The notes under the pieces: generated by a model
The model's input: only the letters and a program-made list of their open reading frames with translations
What the model was told of the DNA's origin: nothing
The model's database searches: none
Shown: one piece after another, positions 27,687-35,167 of the stretch
Layout of the letters: every line of letters begins with the position of its first letter
Position numbering within the stretch: position 1 is the stretch's first letter
Origin: Dehalococcoidia bacterium
Lineage (GTDB): Bacteria > Chloroflexota > Dehalococcoidia > SpSt-223
Length of the DNA stretch: 64,000 nucleotides
Assembly (NCBI GenBank): GCA_025054935.1
Contig: JANWZD010000014.1
Location: 1-64,000, forward strand
Reading direction: 5' to 3'
Position numbers and translations under genes: made by a program

Positions 27687-28376
27687 GTGATCCCGTCCGG
27701 CGGCCAGCCGTTCCCGATCTTGCTTGCCGTAGCGGCGCTCTTCGCGGTGAGCGCGGCCTGCGCGCGCCCGGCACCGGAGTGGGATGAGCCCACTCCGATC
27801 CCCGGGCTCGACCAGATACTCCGCCCGGCCCCGTCGCCCAATCCGCTGCGCCCTCACTTCGTTATTCCGACGATGGCACCGGTGCCGGCGACGCGCAATC
27901 CTGTCGGGCTGCCGCCGGTGAAGGTGGCGACCGCTGCCGCCAACCCTGTTCATCTTCGGATTCAGGCGATCGGGTTGGACCTGCCGATCCAGCCGAGTTC
28001 GCTGACCCCGAACCGTGAACTCGCCGCGCCGAGTGATGCGCTCGGCGTCGTCTGGTACAAGGACGGCGCAAAGCCCGGGATGCGCGGAAACGCCGTCCTC
28101 ACCGGCCACGTCGATTGGCAAGGCCGGCCCGGCGCCTTCTACCGGCTGAAAGAGCTGCTTCCCGGCGACATTATCCAGATTTTCGCCGCTGATGGGCAGC
28201 AGTTTCTCTACACCGTCGATACCACCCACCTGTACCGCGCTGATGACGCCCCGGTCGCCGAAATCATGGGCGCGAAGGATATTCCGCTTCTAACGCTGAT
28301 CACCTGCGAGGGCACCTGGGACCCGATTCGCCAAGACTATACTCATCGTCGGGTTGTCCGGGCGATGTGGTATTGA
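27687..28376 (+). CDS. Class F-type sortase, membrane anchored
   Basis: A 229-aa protein. GTG 27687 follows GGAGCGAG. A hydrophobic N-terminus (ILLAVAALFAVSAACARP) is a signal anchor or a lipoprotein signal; the box SAAC is imperfect. A Pro/Thr-rich linker precedes the sortase beta-barrel. The catalytic triad is visible as His in TGHVDWQG, Cys in LLTLITCEGTW and Arg in HRRVVRAMWY. The short, isolated architecture fits the class E/F sortases of Actinobacteria and Chloroflexota. Their natural substrates are poorly known; no protein with an obvious LPxTG tail is encoded in this window. The CPBP protease gene follows 13 bp downstream. Confidence 0.85.
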   Translation: MIPSGGQPFPILLAVAALFAVSAACARPAPEWDEPTPIPGLDQILRPAPSPNPLRPHFVIPTMAPVPATRNPVGLPPVKVATAAANPVHLRIQAIGLDLPIQPSSLTPNRELAAPSDALGVVWYKDGAKPGMRGNAVLTGHVDWQGRPGAFYRLKELLPGDIIQIFAADGQQFLYTVDTTHLYRADDAPVAEIMGAKDIPLLTLITCEGTWDPIRQDYTHRRVVRAMWY

Positions 28377-28389
28377 CGGCGCCGGCAGC

Positions 28390-29283
28390 ATGACCGCGTT
28401 GGCCGAGAGCCGTCTCCTTGCGGGCGCGCGCGGCGGCGCGCTCCCTCGTCACCGACTGCTGGCAGCGCTTTTGCTCATCACGGGGCTTGCCGTCGCCTTG
28501 GGAGGAAGCTTCCTCACCGCCCCCCTCGGCTTTGCTCTCGGCCGCATTCCCGCCCCGCCGGACGTGCAGGCGGCGCTCGTCACCATCGGCGTCTTTGCCG
28601 GGATCTGGGTCGGGCTCGCGATCTGGGTGCCGCTCGCTGAGCGGCGCCCGTTCCGCTCCATCGGGCTGGAAACCGACCAGCCGATACGGCGCTATCTTGG
28701 CGGCGCCGCTGTCGGGGCCGGAATGTTCGCGGCTGTTGTCGGGCTGATGGCAGCCGTCGGCGCTGCCGCCATCGACACCATCCAGCTGGAGAGCGCAATG
28801 GTCGCTTCTCTCCTCGCCGCCGCAGCTGCCTACAGCGTGCAGGGGTCGGCAGAAGAAGCGCTCGTGCGCGGCTGGTTGCTGCCCGTCGCGAGCGTTCGCT
28901 TCGGGCTGAGCGGAGGAATGCTGATCCAGACCCTCGTTTTCACCGTGCTCCATGGGATCAACCCCGGCCTCACGCCCATCGCCGTCCTGAACCTGATCCT
29001 TGTCTCCCTCTTTCTCGGGGTGTGGGCACTGCGATCAGGAGATATCTGGCCCGTCATGGGCTGGCACGCGGCATGGAACTGGACCCAAGGCAACATCTTC
29101 GGGATCGCTGTCAGCGGCGCTCCCCCTGCGGTCGCTCCGTTCCCGGTTAAGGTGGCGGGCCCCGAGTGGCTCGCCGGCGGCGCCTTCGGTGCGGAAGCGT
29201 CGGTGATGACAAGCGTCGTTCTGAGCGTGGGGCTGCTCGCTGCGCTCAGCGCGCGCCGAGCGGGCGCTCGCCCGCCGGGGTAG
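28390..29283 (+). CDS. CPBP-family intramembrane metalloprotease
   Basis: A 297-aa protein with about eight membrane helices. The family motifs are present: EE-x3-R in SAEEALVRGWLL, the His in FTVLHGINPG, and H-x3-N in MGWHAAWNWTQG. The CPBP (CAAX protease/bacteriocin-processing) family cleaves membrane peptides in bacteria; the target here is unknown. ATG 28390 has no strong ribosome site but lies 13 bp after the sortase stop, so it is probably co-transcribed; a TTG at 28354 would be an alternative start overlapping the sortase end. Confidence 0.85.
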   Translation: MTALAESRLLAGARGGALPRHRLLAALLLITGLAVALGGSFLTAPLGFALGRIPAPPDVQAALVTIGVFAGIWVGLAIWVPLAERRPFRSIGLETDQPIRRYLGGAAVGAGMFAAVVGLMAAVGAAAIDTIQLESAMVASLLAAAAAYSVQGSAEEALVRGWLLPVASVRFGLSGGMLIQTLVFTVLHGINPGLTPIAVLNLILVSLFLGVWALRSGDIWPVMGWHAAWNWTQGNIFGIAVSGAPPAVAPFPVKVAGPEWLAGGAFGAEASVMTSVVLSVGLLAALSARRAGARPPG

Positions 29284-29290
29284 GCCCGCG

Positions 29291-29719
29291 CTACGGCTGG
29301 GCGCCGCCGACCCAGTCGCTCTGCGCAGGGGCGGAAGCCACTTCGATATCAGCAAAGACGAGCCGGAGCGTATAGGCAGCGGTCGCGAGGATCGCCTCGT
29401 GCATCGGCCGGCCGAGAGCTGCTGTCCACCGCCGCGCCGCTTCTGACGGCTCGACAAGAGCAACGCTGCCTTCCGCGATAGCCCCAATCACGCCTGCCTC
29501 GTCCTCGCGGAGCGCTTCCGGCCGAGCAGCGTAGCTGACCTCGACGCAATGCGTGAAGATAAGCGTGATCGTCCCGAGGAGCGCCGTGCCCTCGCCTTCT
29601 GGCGAGGGGCCCGCGACCTCGACGACGACCTCGTAGTGACGATCGCCAGCGGCAAAGCCGTGCCCCGCTATCAGCTGACCGGCAACCCCGACGTAGGCGA
29701 GGACATCGCGCGGCGCCAT
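29291..29719 (-). CDS. Conserved-looking protein of unknown function
   Basis: A 142-aa protein. ATG 29719 follows GGAGCGGAGCA. It has no signal peptide or membrane helix. Alternating strands and helices (DRHYEVVVEVAG, LLGTITLIFTHCVEVSYAAR) suggest a small alpha/beta fold. It begins 21 nt after a strong terminator-like hairpin that ends the upstream small gene, with no room for its own promoter, so expression probably depends on readthrough of that hairpin. No family recognised. Confidence 0.6.
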   Translation of the reverse strand: MAPRDVLAYVGVAGQLIAGHGFAAGDRHYEVVVEVAGPSPEGEGTALLGTITLIFTHCVEVSYAARPEALREDEAGVIGAIAEGSVALVEPSEAARRWTAALGRPMHEAILATAAYTLRLVFADIEVASAPAQSDWVGGAQP

Positions 29720-29729
29720 TGCTCCGCTC

Positions 29730-29987
29730 CTAAACAAACAACCCGCTCAGCAGAGGTGAGCGGGTTGCCGGAGGAAGAACTGCCATCCGTCTACTCGCAG
29801 GGTCGTCGCTCGTTGACGCGCTGACGCTGGCTTTCCGCCCAGCGCTGACGCCCGACGCGAAGTGCAGCCGCCGCATCAAGCGCTCAACGGACTGACGACG
29901 CGCTTCCTTCCCAACCTTGATCAGCCGGCCGTTTGCAACGACCGCGTACGGGTGGGAGGCGTGGTCGCGCCAAATCTTCACCGTCAT
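29730..29987 (-). CDS. Small basic protein, strongly translated
   Basis: An 85-aa protein rich in Arg/Lys (MTVKIWRDHASHPYAVVANG, then KEARRQSVERLMRRLHF). ATG 29987 is preceded by AAAGGAGGTGA at 7-nt spacing, the best ribosome site in the window, and by a TATACT promoter. The last codons run into the stem of a rho-independent terminator and the stop lies in the U-tract. The N-terminal half looks ordered and the Ser-rich second half disordered. It could be a nucleic-acid-binding protein; no family is recognised. Confidence 0.6.
   Translation of the reverse strand: MTVKIWRDHASHPYAVVANGRLIKVGKEARRQSVERLMRRLHFASGVSAGRKASVSASTSDDPASRRMAVLPPATRSPLLSGLFV
29731..29766 (-). terminator. Rho-independent terminator between two genes
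   Basis: A perfect 10-bp stem (AACCCGCTCA at 29740-29749, TGAGCGGGTT at 29757-29766) has a 7-nt loop, followed on the minus strand by TTGTTTGTTTA. It overlaps the 3' codons of the small gene and sits immediately before the ribosome site of the next gene. Confidence 0.82.
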
Positions 29988-30066
29988 CCCGCTCACCTCC
30001 TTTCCGGTTGGCGTCGCCGCTTCACTGCCCAGGCAGGCCCCTCTTTTCGTGCACCGGCGCAGAGTG

Positions 30067-30072
30067 AGTATA
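30067..30072 (-). promoter_or_regulatory. -10 box of the small basic protein gene
   Basis: TATACT on the minus strand lies about 80 nt before ATG 29987. The -35 is weak. The leader would be about 70 nt and ends in the AAAGGAGGTGA site. Confidence 0.5.
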
Positions 30073-30430
30073 GCCCGCTTGGGGCAGCTGCGCTAGCGAT
30101 CGGTGCCCGATTCTCTCCGCTTTTCGACGTATTTTCCACGAGCGCGGCGCCGCTCTCTGCGCTCTCCCCGTACAATGGGAATTGACGCCCGGGCCTGGGC
30201 ATCCTGTTCCGGTAGAGAGGCATCCGGTCAGTGGAATTCTGTTCCAGCCGACGACGGCCATCCCGCCCGTGCCGAGCAGTTCAGGGCTCGCGCCCGAGCG
30301 CGGAGAGCGCGAGCAGGCGCCTTCTGCTTCGGCAGCGGGCGCATGGAACGGCGCTGCGGCCGCGACCGTCGAAAGATGGTGAGCCACGATCTTCTCCCGT
30401 GCCACTCGCGCGGCTCGGAGGGGCCACAGC
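30073..30430. other. Divergent intergenic region, 358 bp
   Basis: This lies between the divergent small gene and the DUF2207 gene. TACAAT at 30171-30176 (+) is a plausible -10 for the rightward gene and would give a leader of about 250 nt. A short inverted repeat (TGGAA/TTCCA near 30230) lies in that leader. No riboswitch, SRP RNA or other known RNA consensus is recognised. Confidence 0.45.
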
Positions 30431-32281
30431 ATGAAGACCCTGCCCGCTCTCCTACTCGCGCTCCTCGCCGGAGTTGCCTTTCTCCACGGTGTCGCGGAAG
30501 CGCAGGCGCGCTCCGTGACCATGCCCCGCCGCGACGCCGAGGTGACGATCCTTCCGAACGGCGATGTGCAGTTCGTCGAGACCTGGGTCGTCCAGTTCAG
30601 CGGCGGGCCGTTTCAGCAGGCTTTCCGCAACATCTCCATGCGGCAAACCACCGGCATCACCGACGTCGCAATCAGTGAAGGCGAGACCGCCTACCGACAG
30701 ACCCTCGGGTCCGGGACACCGAACACCTACCGCGTCACCGCAGAGGGCGGGGAGACGCGCATCGAGTGGTACTTCTCGCCGACGACGAATGCGACGCGCA
30801 CTTGGACTGTGCGCTACACCGTGCGCGGCTCGCTCTATCTCTACCCAGAAGGCGACCAGTTCTACTGGAAGTTCATTGAGAGCGACCGGCAGTACACGAT
30901 CCAAGCGTCGCGCGTCCGGCTGACGCTTCCGAGCGAGGTCCGCCCCGACCAAATCCGCGCGACGACCTATACGAACGCCCGCGAGACGGGCGGAGCCCAG
31001 GTGAGAGATGGGCGGACTGTCGAATTCACTGGCGGGCCGTTCGGGCCGGGCGTGGAGTGGGAGCTGCGCGCGCAGTTTCCGTCTGGACTGGTCAACGCAA
31101 GCCGGGCGCCGTGGCAGGTCGAGCGCGATCGCGAGCCGTTCTACACCCTGTTTGGGCTGTTCTTTGCCGTTGTGATCGGGATCGCCGGCCCCGCCGGCGT
31201 CGTAACGCTGTGGTACCTGCGCGGCCGCGATGCGCGTCCGGGGCTTGTCGCTGAATTTCTCGCCAGCCCCCCGGATGATCTTCGTCCCGGCGTCGCCGGG
31301 GTGCTCCTCGATGAGCGCGCCGATCTGCAGGACATCATCGCGACGCTCGTCGACCTCGCCCGGCGCGGCTATCTTCAGATCATCGAGCGCGATGAGCGCG
31401 GCGCGGATCGATTCCGCTTCGTCCGGCGTGAGGGCGATCCAGCTGAACTGCAGCCGCATGAGCGGCTGTTGCTGGAAGCCGTCTTCGGCTCAAAGACGCA
31501 GACGGATCTCAGCGAACTGCGGAATAAGTTCTACCTGCAGATCCCCTCGCTCCAGCGGGCATTAATGCGTGCCGTCGTGGAGGCGGGCCTCTTTCCGCGC
31601 AGCCCTTCCACTACCCGAGCGATCTACGCGGCGCTCGGCGGCGCGGTGCTGCTAGCAGGACTCGCCGCGTTCGTGCTGGCGACGTCCTCCTCGTCGGCGC
31701 TCGTGGCGCGCGTTATCGGGTTCCCGAGCGTCCCCGTCATGCTGACGGGCCTGCTGCTGATCCTGTTCAGCCCGGCGATGCCGCGACGCACCGAGAAGGG
31801 CGCCCAGGCTGCCGCCAAGTGGCGCGCGTTCCGGCGCTATCTGGAGCACATCGACCGCTACACGAATGTTGCTGAAGCGAAGGACCAGTTCGAGCGCTAT
31901 CTCCCCTACGCGATTGCTTTCGGGGTGGAGCGGAGCTGGGTGGATCGATTCGCCCGGGTCGACACGCCGGCGCCGGTCTGGTACCTCCCAGAGCGGGTGT
32001 ACGAGACGGGCGGATGGGGCCGCTCTAGCCGTACGAGCGGCGACTGGAGAGGCACGGGGAGCAGCAGCGGCGACCGTGGAGGCCTGCCATCGCTCGATGA
32101 AGCCGCGGCGCGGTCGCTGGGCGGACTGAACGCGATGAGCGCCGGCTTTTTCTCGATGCTGAACTCTACTTCGTCGGTCTTCACGAGCGTGCCGCGATCG
32201 TCGGGAAGCGGCGGCGGCTGGTCTGGCGGCGGGGGCGGCGGCGGAGGCGGCGGGGGCGGCGGGTCGAGCGGCTTCCGCTAG
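30431..32281 (+). CDS. DUF2207-domain membrane protein with Gly-rich tail
   Basis: A 616-aa protein. ATG 30431 follows GGAGGGG. A signal peptide (LPALLLALLAGVAFLHGVAEA) leads into an extracytoplasmic beta-rich DUF2207 domain (about 35-220) containing FVETWVVQFSGGPFQQAFR and WYFSPTTNATRTWTVRYTV. A membrane helix (about 238-260) is followed by a winged-helix-like cytoplasmic part (DIIATLVDLARRGYLQI), two more helices (about 395-450) and a C-terminal low-complexity Gly/Ser stretch after about 590. DUF2207 proteins are widespread and of unknown function. The next gene is also a membrane protein with a winged-helix-like segment and may be related functionally. Confidence 0.85.
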   Translation: MKTLPALLLALLAGVAFLHGVAEAQARSVTMPRRDAEVTILPNGDVQFVETWVVQFSGGPFQQAFRNISMRQTTGITDVAISEGETAYRQTLGSGTPNTYRVTAEGGETRIEWYFSPTTNATRTWTVRYTVRGSLYLYPEGDQFYWKFIESDRQYTIQASRVRLTLPSEVRPDQIRATTYTNARETGGAQVRDGRTVEFTGGPFGPGVEWELRAQFPSGLVNASRAPWQVERDREPFYTLFGLFFAVVIGIAGPAGVVTLWYLRGRDARPGLVAEFLASPPDDLRPGVAGVLLDERADLQDIIATLVDLARRGYLQIIERDERGADRFRFVRREGDPAELQPHERLLLEAVFGSKTQTDLSELRNKFYLQIPSLQRALMRAVVEAGLFPRSPSTTRAIYAALGGAVLLAGLAAFVLATSSSSALVARVIGFPSVPVMLTGLLLILFSPAMPRRTEKGAQAAAKWRAFRRYLEHIDRYTNVAEAKDQFERYLPYAIAFGVERSWVDRFARVDTPAPVWYLPERVYETGGWGRSSRTSGDWRGTGSSSGDRGGLPSLDEAAARSLGGLNAMSAGFFSMLNSTSSVFTSVPRSSGSGGGWSGGGGGGGGGGGGGSSGFR

Positions 32282-32368
32282 CGTCGCCGCCCCGCCCGCG
32301 CAGCAGAGTGCTACGCTCTGTGGCGCCATGCATCTTTGCCCCGGCTGGGGCATATCGGAAGAGGGCGA

Positions 32369-32884
32369 ATGGGACGCGTGCTCGGCCTCATTGTGATCGC
32401 AGTCGGTGTTGGGATCTGCGCGGTCGTCTCACTGTTCATCGGCTCCGGCCTTTTGACCAACCAGCTGACGCTCGCGGGCGCGGTGCTCGGGATCGGGCTG
32501 TTCGGCGGCATGCCGCTTCTGCTGCTGAGCGGCATCGGCGCGTTCCTCTTTTTCCGCGGCCGCGCCGAAGAGAAAGAACTGGCCGAAATCCGGAAGAAGG
32601 AGCGGCTGCTTGGCCTGATCTCGGCGCAGGGGCAGGTGTCCCTCGGGTCGGCGATGATCGAACTGAAGATGACGCGCGACGAAGTGCAGAACGCGATCTA
32701 CGACCTCGTCAACCAAGGCCTGTTCGCCGGTTATATCGACTGGACAACGCAGACCTTCTACTCGAAAGATGCTGCCCAGGTCGGCAGCACGAAATGCCCG
32801 AACTGCGGCGGTGTCCGCGAGGTCGCCGGCAAGGGGATTGTCCGCTGTCCCTACTGCGGCGTGACGCTCTTCATCCCTGCCTGA
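32369..32884 (+). CDS. Membrane protein with winged-helix-like domain and zinc ribbon
   Basis: A 171-aa protein. ATG 32369 follows GGAAGAGGG. Two membrane helices (VLGLIVIAVGVGICAVVSLF; LGIGLFGGMPLLLLSGIGAF) precede a charged helix and a winged-helix/PCI-like segment (MTRDEVQNAIYDLVNQGLFA). A C-terminal zinc ribbon holds the four Cys in CPNCGG and CPYCGV. An extended -10 (TGC-TACGCT at 32309-32317) lies upstream. It is placed between the DUF2207 gene and the selenoprotein candidate, all rightward. Function unknown. Confidence 0.75.
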   Translation: MGRVLGLIVIAVGVGICAVVSLFIGSGLLTNQLTLAGAVLGIGLFGGMPLLLLSGIGAFLFFRGRAEEKELAEIRKKERLLGLISAQGQVSLGSAMIELKMTRDEVQNAIYDLVNQGLFAGYIDWTTQTFYSKDAAQVGSTKCPNCGGVREVAGKGIVRCPYCGVTLFIPA

Positions 32885-32959
32885 GCGCATCGGCGGAGAG
32901 AGGCGGACTACCGCGGAATGCGCTACGCTCCGCGTGATCCCGCCGCCCGAGGAGGCAGC

Positions 32960-33589
32960 ATGCACCGAGCGCCGCTGCCGGTCACCGTCTGGAGCGACTT
33001 CGTCTGACCGTGGTGCTTCATGGCGGTGTCCGGTCTGGACACCTTGGCCCGCGCCGAGCCGATCGTCGTCACGTGGAAAGCGTTCGAGCTGCGCCCGCCC
33101 GAAGCGCCGCCGCTGCCGCCGGAGGTCGTCGCGCAGTACCGCCAGCGCATCGCCGCCCAGAGCGAGCGGATGCGCCAGTACGCCCGCGCGGTCTTTGGCC
33201 TCGAGATGCGCCAGCCGGAACGCCCCGCATCCAGCCGTCTCGCTCACCAAGCCGCCAAATGGGCAGAAGCGCGCGGCGCGGGCGACTGCTACCGCCGCGC
33301 GCTCTTTGCTGCCTATTGGCAGGAGGGCCGCGACATCGGCGACCTTTCCGTCCTGACGGCGCTCGCGGCCGACTGCGGGCTGGATGCTGCAGCGCTGCAG
33401 GCGGACCTCGCTGCCGGCCGCTTTGTCGAGGACGTGCAGGCCGACAGCGCCGAAGCGCACGCGGCCGGCATCTCCGGCGTTCCCGCGTTTGTCTTCGCGG
33501 GCAAGTACCTCGTCACGGGCGCGCAGCCGCCCGAGACGCTGCGGCGCATCGCTGCGCTCGTCCGCGAACAGCTCGCGGCTGAGGGCTGA
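32960..33589 (+). CDS. Candidate selenoprotein: DsbA/FrnE-family oxidoreductase with UPWC active site
   Basis: From ATG 32960 (GGAGG at 4-nt spacing) the frame reads PVTVWSDFV, then TGA at codon 16 (33005-33007), then PWCFMAVSGLDTL and on to 33589 without another stop (209 aa). In FrnE-type DsbA proteins this site is the CPWC redox motif, so the TGA replaces exactly the first, nucleophilic Cys. The rest is a complete family member: VVTWKAFELRP after the active site, a helical insertion, and the cis-Pro loop GISGVPAFVFAGKYLVTG. A hairpin meeting bacterial SECIS rules follows the TGA. Selenocysteine insertion is inferred; the alternative is a nonsense mutation of TGC/TGT. Translation starting after the TGA (near 33020) would lack the first strand and the active site. 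Confidence 0.82.
33005..33043 (+). promoter_or_regulatory. UGA codon and SECIS-like hairpin
   Basis: The UGA is at 33005-33007. A perfect 7-bp stem, GGTGTCC (33025-33031) and GGACACC (33037-33043), closes a 5-nt loop GGTCT (33032-33036). The loop begins with G and contains GGUC, like the E. coli fdhF SECIS apex. The gap from UGA to the loop is 24 nt, within the 16-37 nt expected. A lower GGC/GCC pairing is possible across a 3-nt bulge. No bulged U equivalent to that of fdhF is evident in the stem. Confidence 0.75.
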
Positions 33590-33706
33590 GCAGCCTCCGC
33601 AGCACGCTACACCTTCGAGAGCGACGGCGTCCAACTGGCTCTCGCCCAGTAGGCGATCGGCAGCGCGATCTGGTACATTTGTTCTATCTTATCGGCGAGG
33701 CGATCG

Positions 33707-35083
33707 ATGGCGAAGACACGCACGCGTACTGTCTTCTGCTGCCAGCAATGCGGCGGCGAGCAGTCAAAATGGCTCGGGCGCTGCCCCGAATGCGGCACGT
33801 GGAACAGCCTTGTTGAGATGCAGGTCGAGCGGAGCGCCCCGGGAGCTGTCACCGCCTCGCTGCCGAAAGCGGAGCCGCAATCGCTGCCGACGATCACCGC
33901 CGACCGCGTCGAGCGGATCACCGTCGCCTACGAGGAATTCAACCGGGTGCTCGGCGGCGGCATCGTGCCGGGGTCGCTCATTCTGATCGGCGGGGAGCCG
34001 GGCGTCGGCAAGAGCACCCTGCTCGCTCAGATCTCCGGCGCGCTCGTCCGAACGATCGGGACTGTGCTCTATATCTCCGGCGAGGAGTCGGTGCAGCAGA
34101 TCAAGCTGCGGGCCGACCGCCTCGGCATCAACGACGCCGGTCTCTATCTCCTCGCGGAAACGTCGCTCGACAACGCGATGGCGGCGATGGAGCGCCTGCA
34201 GCCCCGCGCGGTCGTTGTCGATTCGATCCAGACAATGTACCTCGACGACCTCGAATCGGCGGCAGGGTCGGTCAGCCAAGTGCGCGAGTGCGCTGTCCGC
34301 CTGCAGCGCTGGGCGAAGGCGCGGCATGTCCCCATCTTCCTTGTCGGCCACGTCACCAAAGAGGGCGCGATCGCGGGGCCGCGCGTGCTTGAGCACATCG
34401 TCGACTGCGTGCTCTACCTCGAGGGCGAGCGGTTCCAAAGCTATCGGCTGCTCCGCAGCACCAAAAACCGGTTCGGCTCCACCTACGAGGTGGGGGTCTT
34501 CGAGATGCGGGGCGACGGCCTGGTCGAGGTGCACAACCCTTCTGCTGCCTTCCTCGCCGAGCGCTCCGCCGCCGCGACCGGTTCGGCGGTGACCGTGACG
34601 ATGGAAGGCACCCGCCCCATCCTTGTCGAGATCCAAGCCCTTACCAGCCCAAGCCCCTCCAGCCTCACCCGCCGCACCGCCAACGGCATCGACCCGAACC
34701 GGCTGCACCTGCTGACCGCCGTGCTCACTAAGCGCGTCGGGCTGAACCTGAGCGCGCAGGATGTCTTCGTCAACGTCGTCGGCGGACTGAAGATCGGCGA
34801 ACCGGCGGCCGACCTCGCCGTCGCGCTTGCCATCGCCTCGTCGTATCGCGACCTCCCGCTCGACCATGAAACGGTCTACCTCGGCGAAGTCGGCCTCGGC
34901 GGCGAACTGCGTTCCACCGGCCAGCTCGAGCGGCGGCTGCTCGAAGCGGCGAAGCTCGGCTTCAACCAAGCCCTCATTCCCGCCGCCGTCAAGCGCGACC
35001 GGATTAAGGTCGACGGGATGCGCCTGATCCCGGTGCCTGACCTTGCCTCGGCGATCGCGGTGTTTGACCCGCTCCCGTTTTGA
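33707..35083 (+). CDS. radA: DNA repair protein RadA
   Basis: A 458-aa cytosolic RecA-like ATPase for branch migration in recombination. The N-terminal zinc finger has CQQCGG and CPECG. Walker A is GGEPGVGKSTLL, the RadA-specific motif is KNRFG (STKNRFGSTYEVGVF), and the C-terminal Lon-like domain includes DVFVNVVGGLKIGEPAADLA. The length matches the family. In many bacteria radA neighbours disA, yacL, ispD and ispF; here ispD-ispF and a YacL-like remnant lie 1.3-3 kb away. Confidence 0.97.
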   Translation: MAKTRTRTVFCCQQCGGEQSKWLGRCPECGTWNSLVEMQVERSAPGAVTASLPKAEPQSLPTITADRVERITVAYEEFNRVLGGGIVPGSLILIGGEPGVGKSTLLAQISGALVRTIGTVLYISGEESVQQIKLRADRLGINDAGLYLLAETSLDNAMAAMERLQPRAVVVDSIQTMYLDDLESAAGSVSQVRECAVRLQRWAKARHVPIFLVGHVTKEGAIAGPRVLEHIVDCVLYLEGERFQSYRLLRSTKNRFGSTYEVGVFEMRGDGLVEVHNPSAAFLAERSAAATGSAVTVTMEGTRPILVEIQALTSPSPSSLTRRTANGIDPNRLHLLTAVLTKRVGLNLSAQDVFVNVVGGLKIGEPAADLAVALAIASSYRDLPLDHETVYLGEVGLGGELRSTGQLERRLLEAAKLGFNQALIPAAVKRDRIKVDGMRLIPVPDLASAIAVFDPLPF

Positions 35084-35167
35084 GCGGCGGACCACCGCGT
35101 CCCTCGACCTCGCCTCGAGGATCGGGCGGTTCGCCGCCTCGAGTACGATCCGCCAGCAGGAGGACCG

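Noticed and set aside
32198-32281. Gly/Ser-rich repeat at the end of the DUF2207 gene as a tandem repeat of interest
   Set aside because: Gly-rich tails are common in DUF2207 proteins; the DNA is merely biased GGC runs.
33020-33589. DsbA-like gene starting after the TGA
   Set aside because: It would lack the first beta strand and the active-site Cys, whereas a strong ribosome site and a conserved N-terminus lie in frame 15 codons before the TGA.
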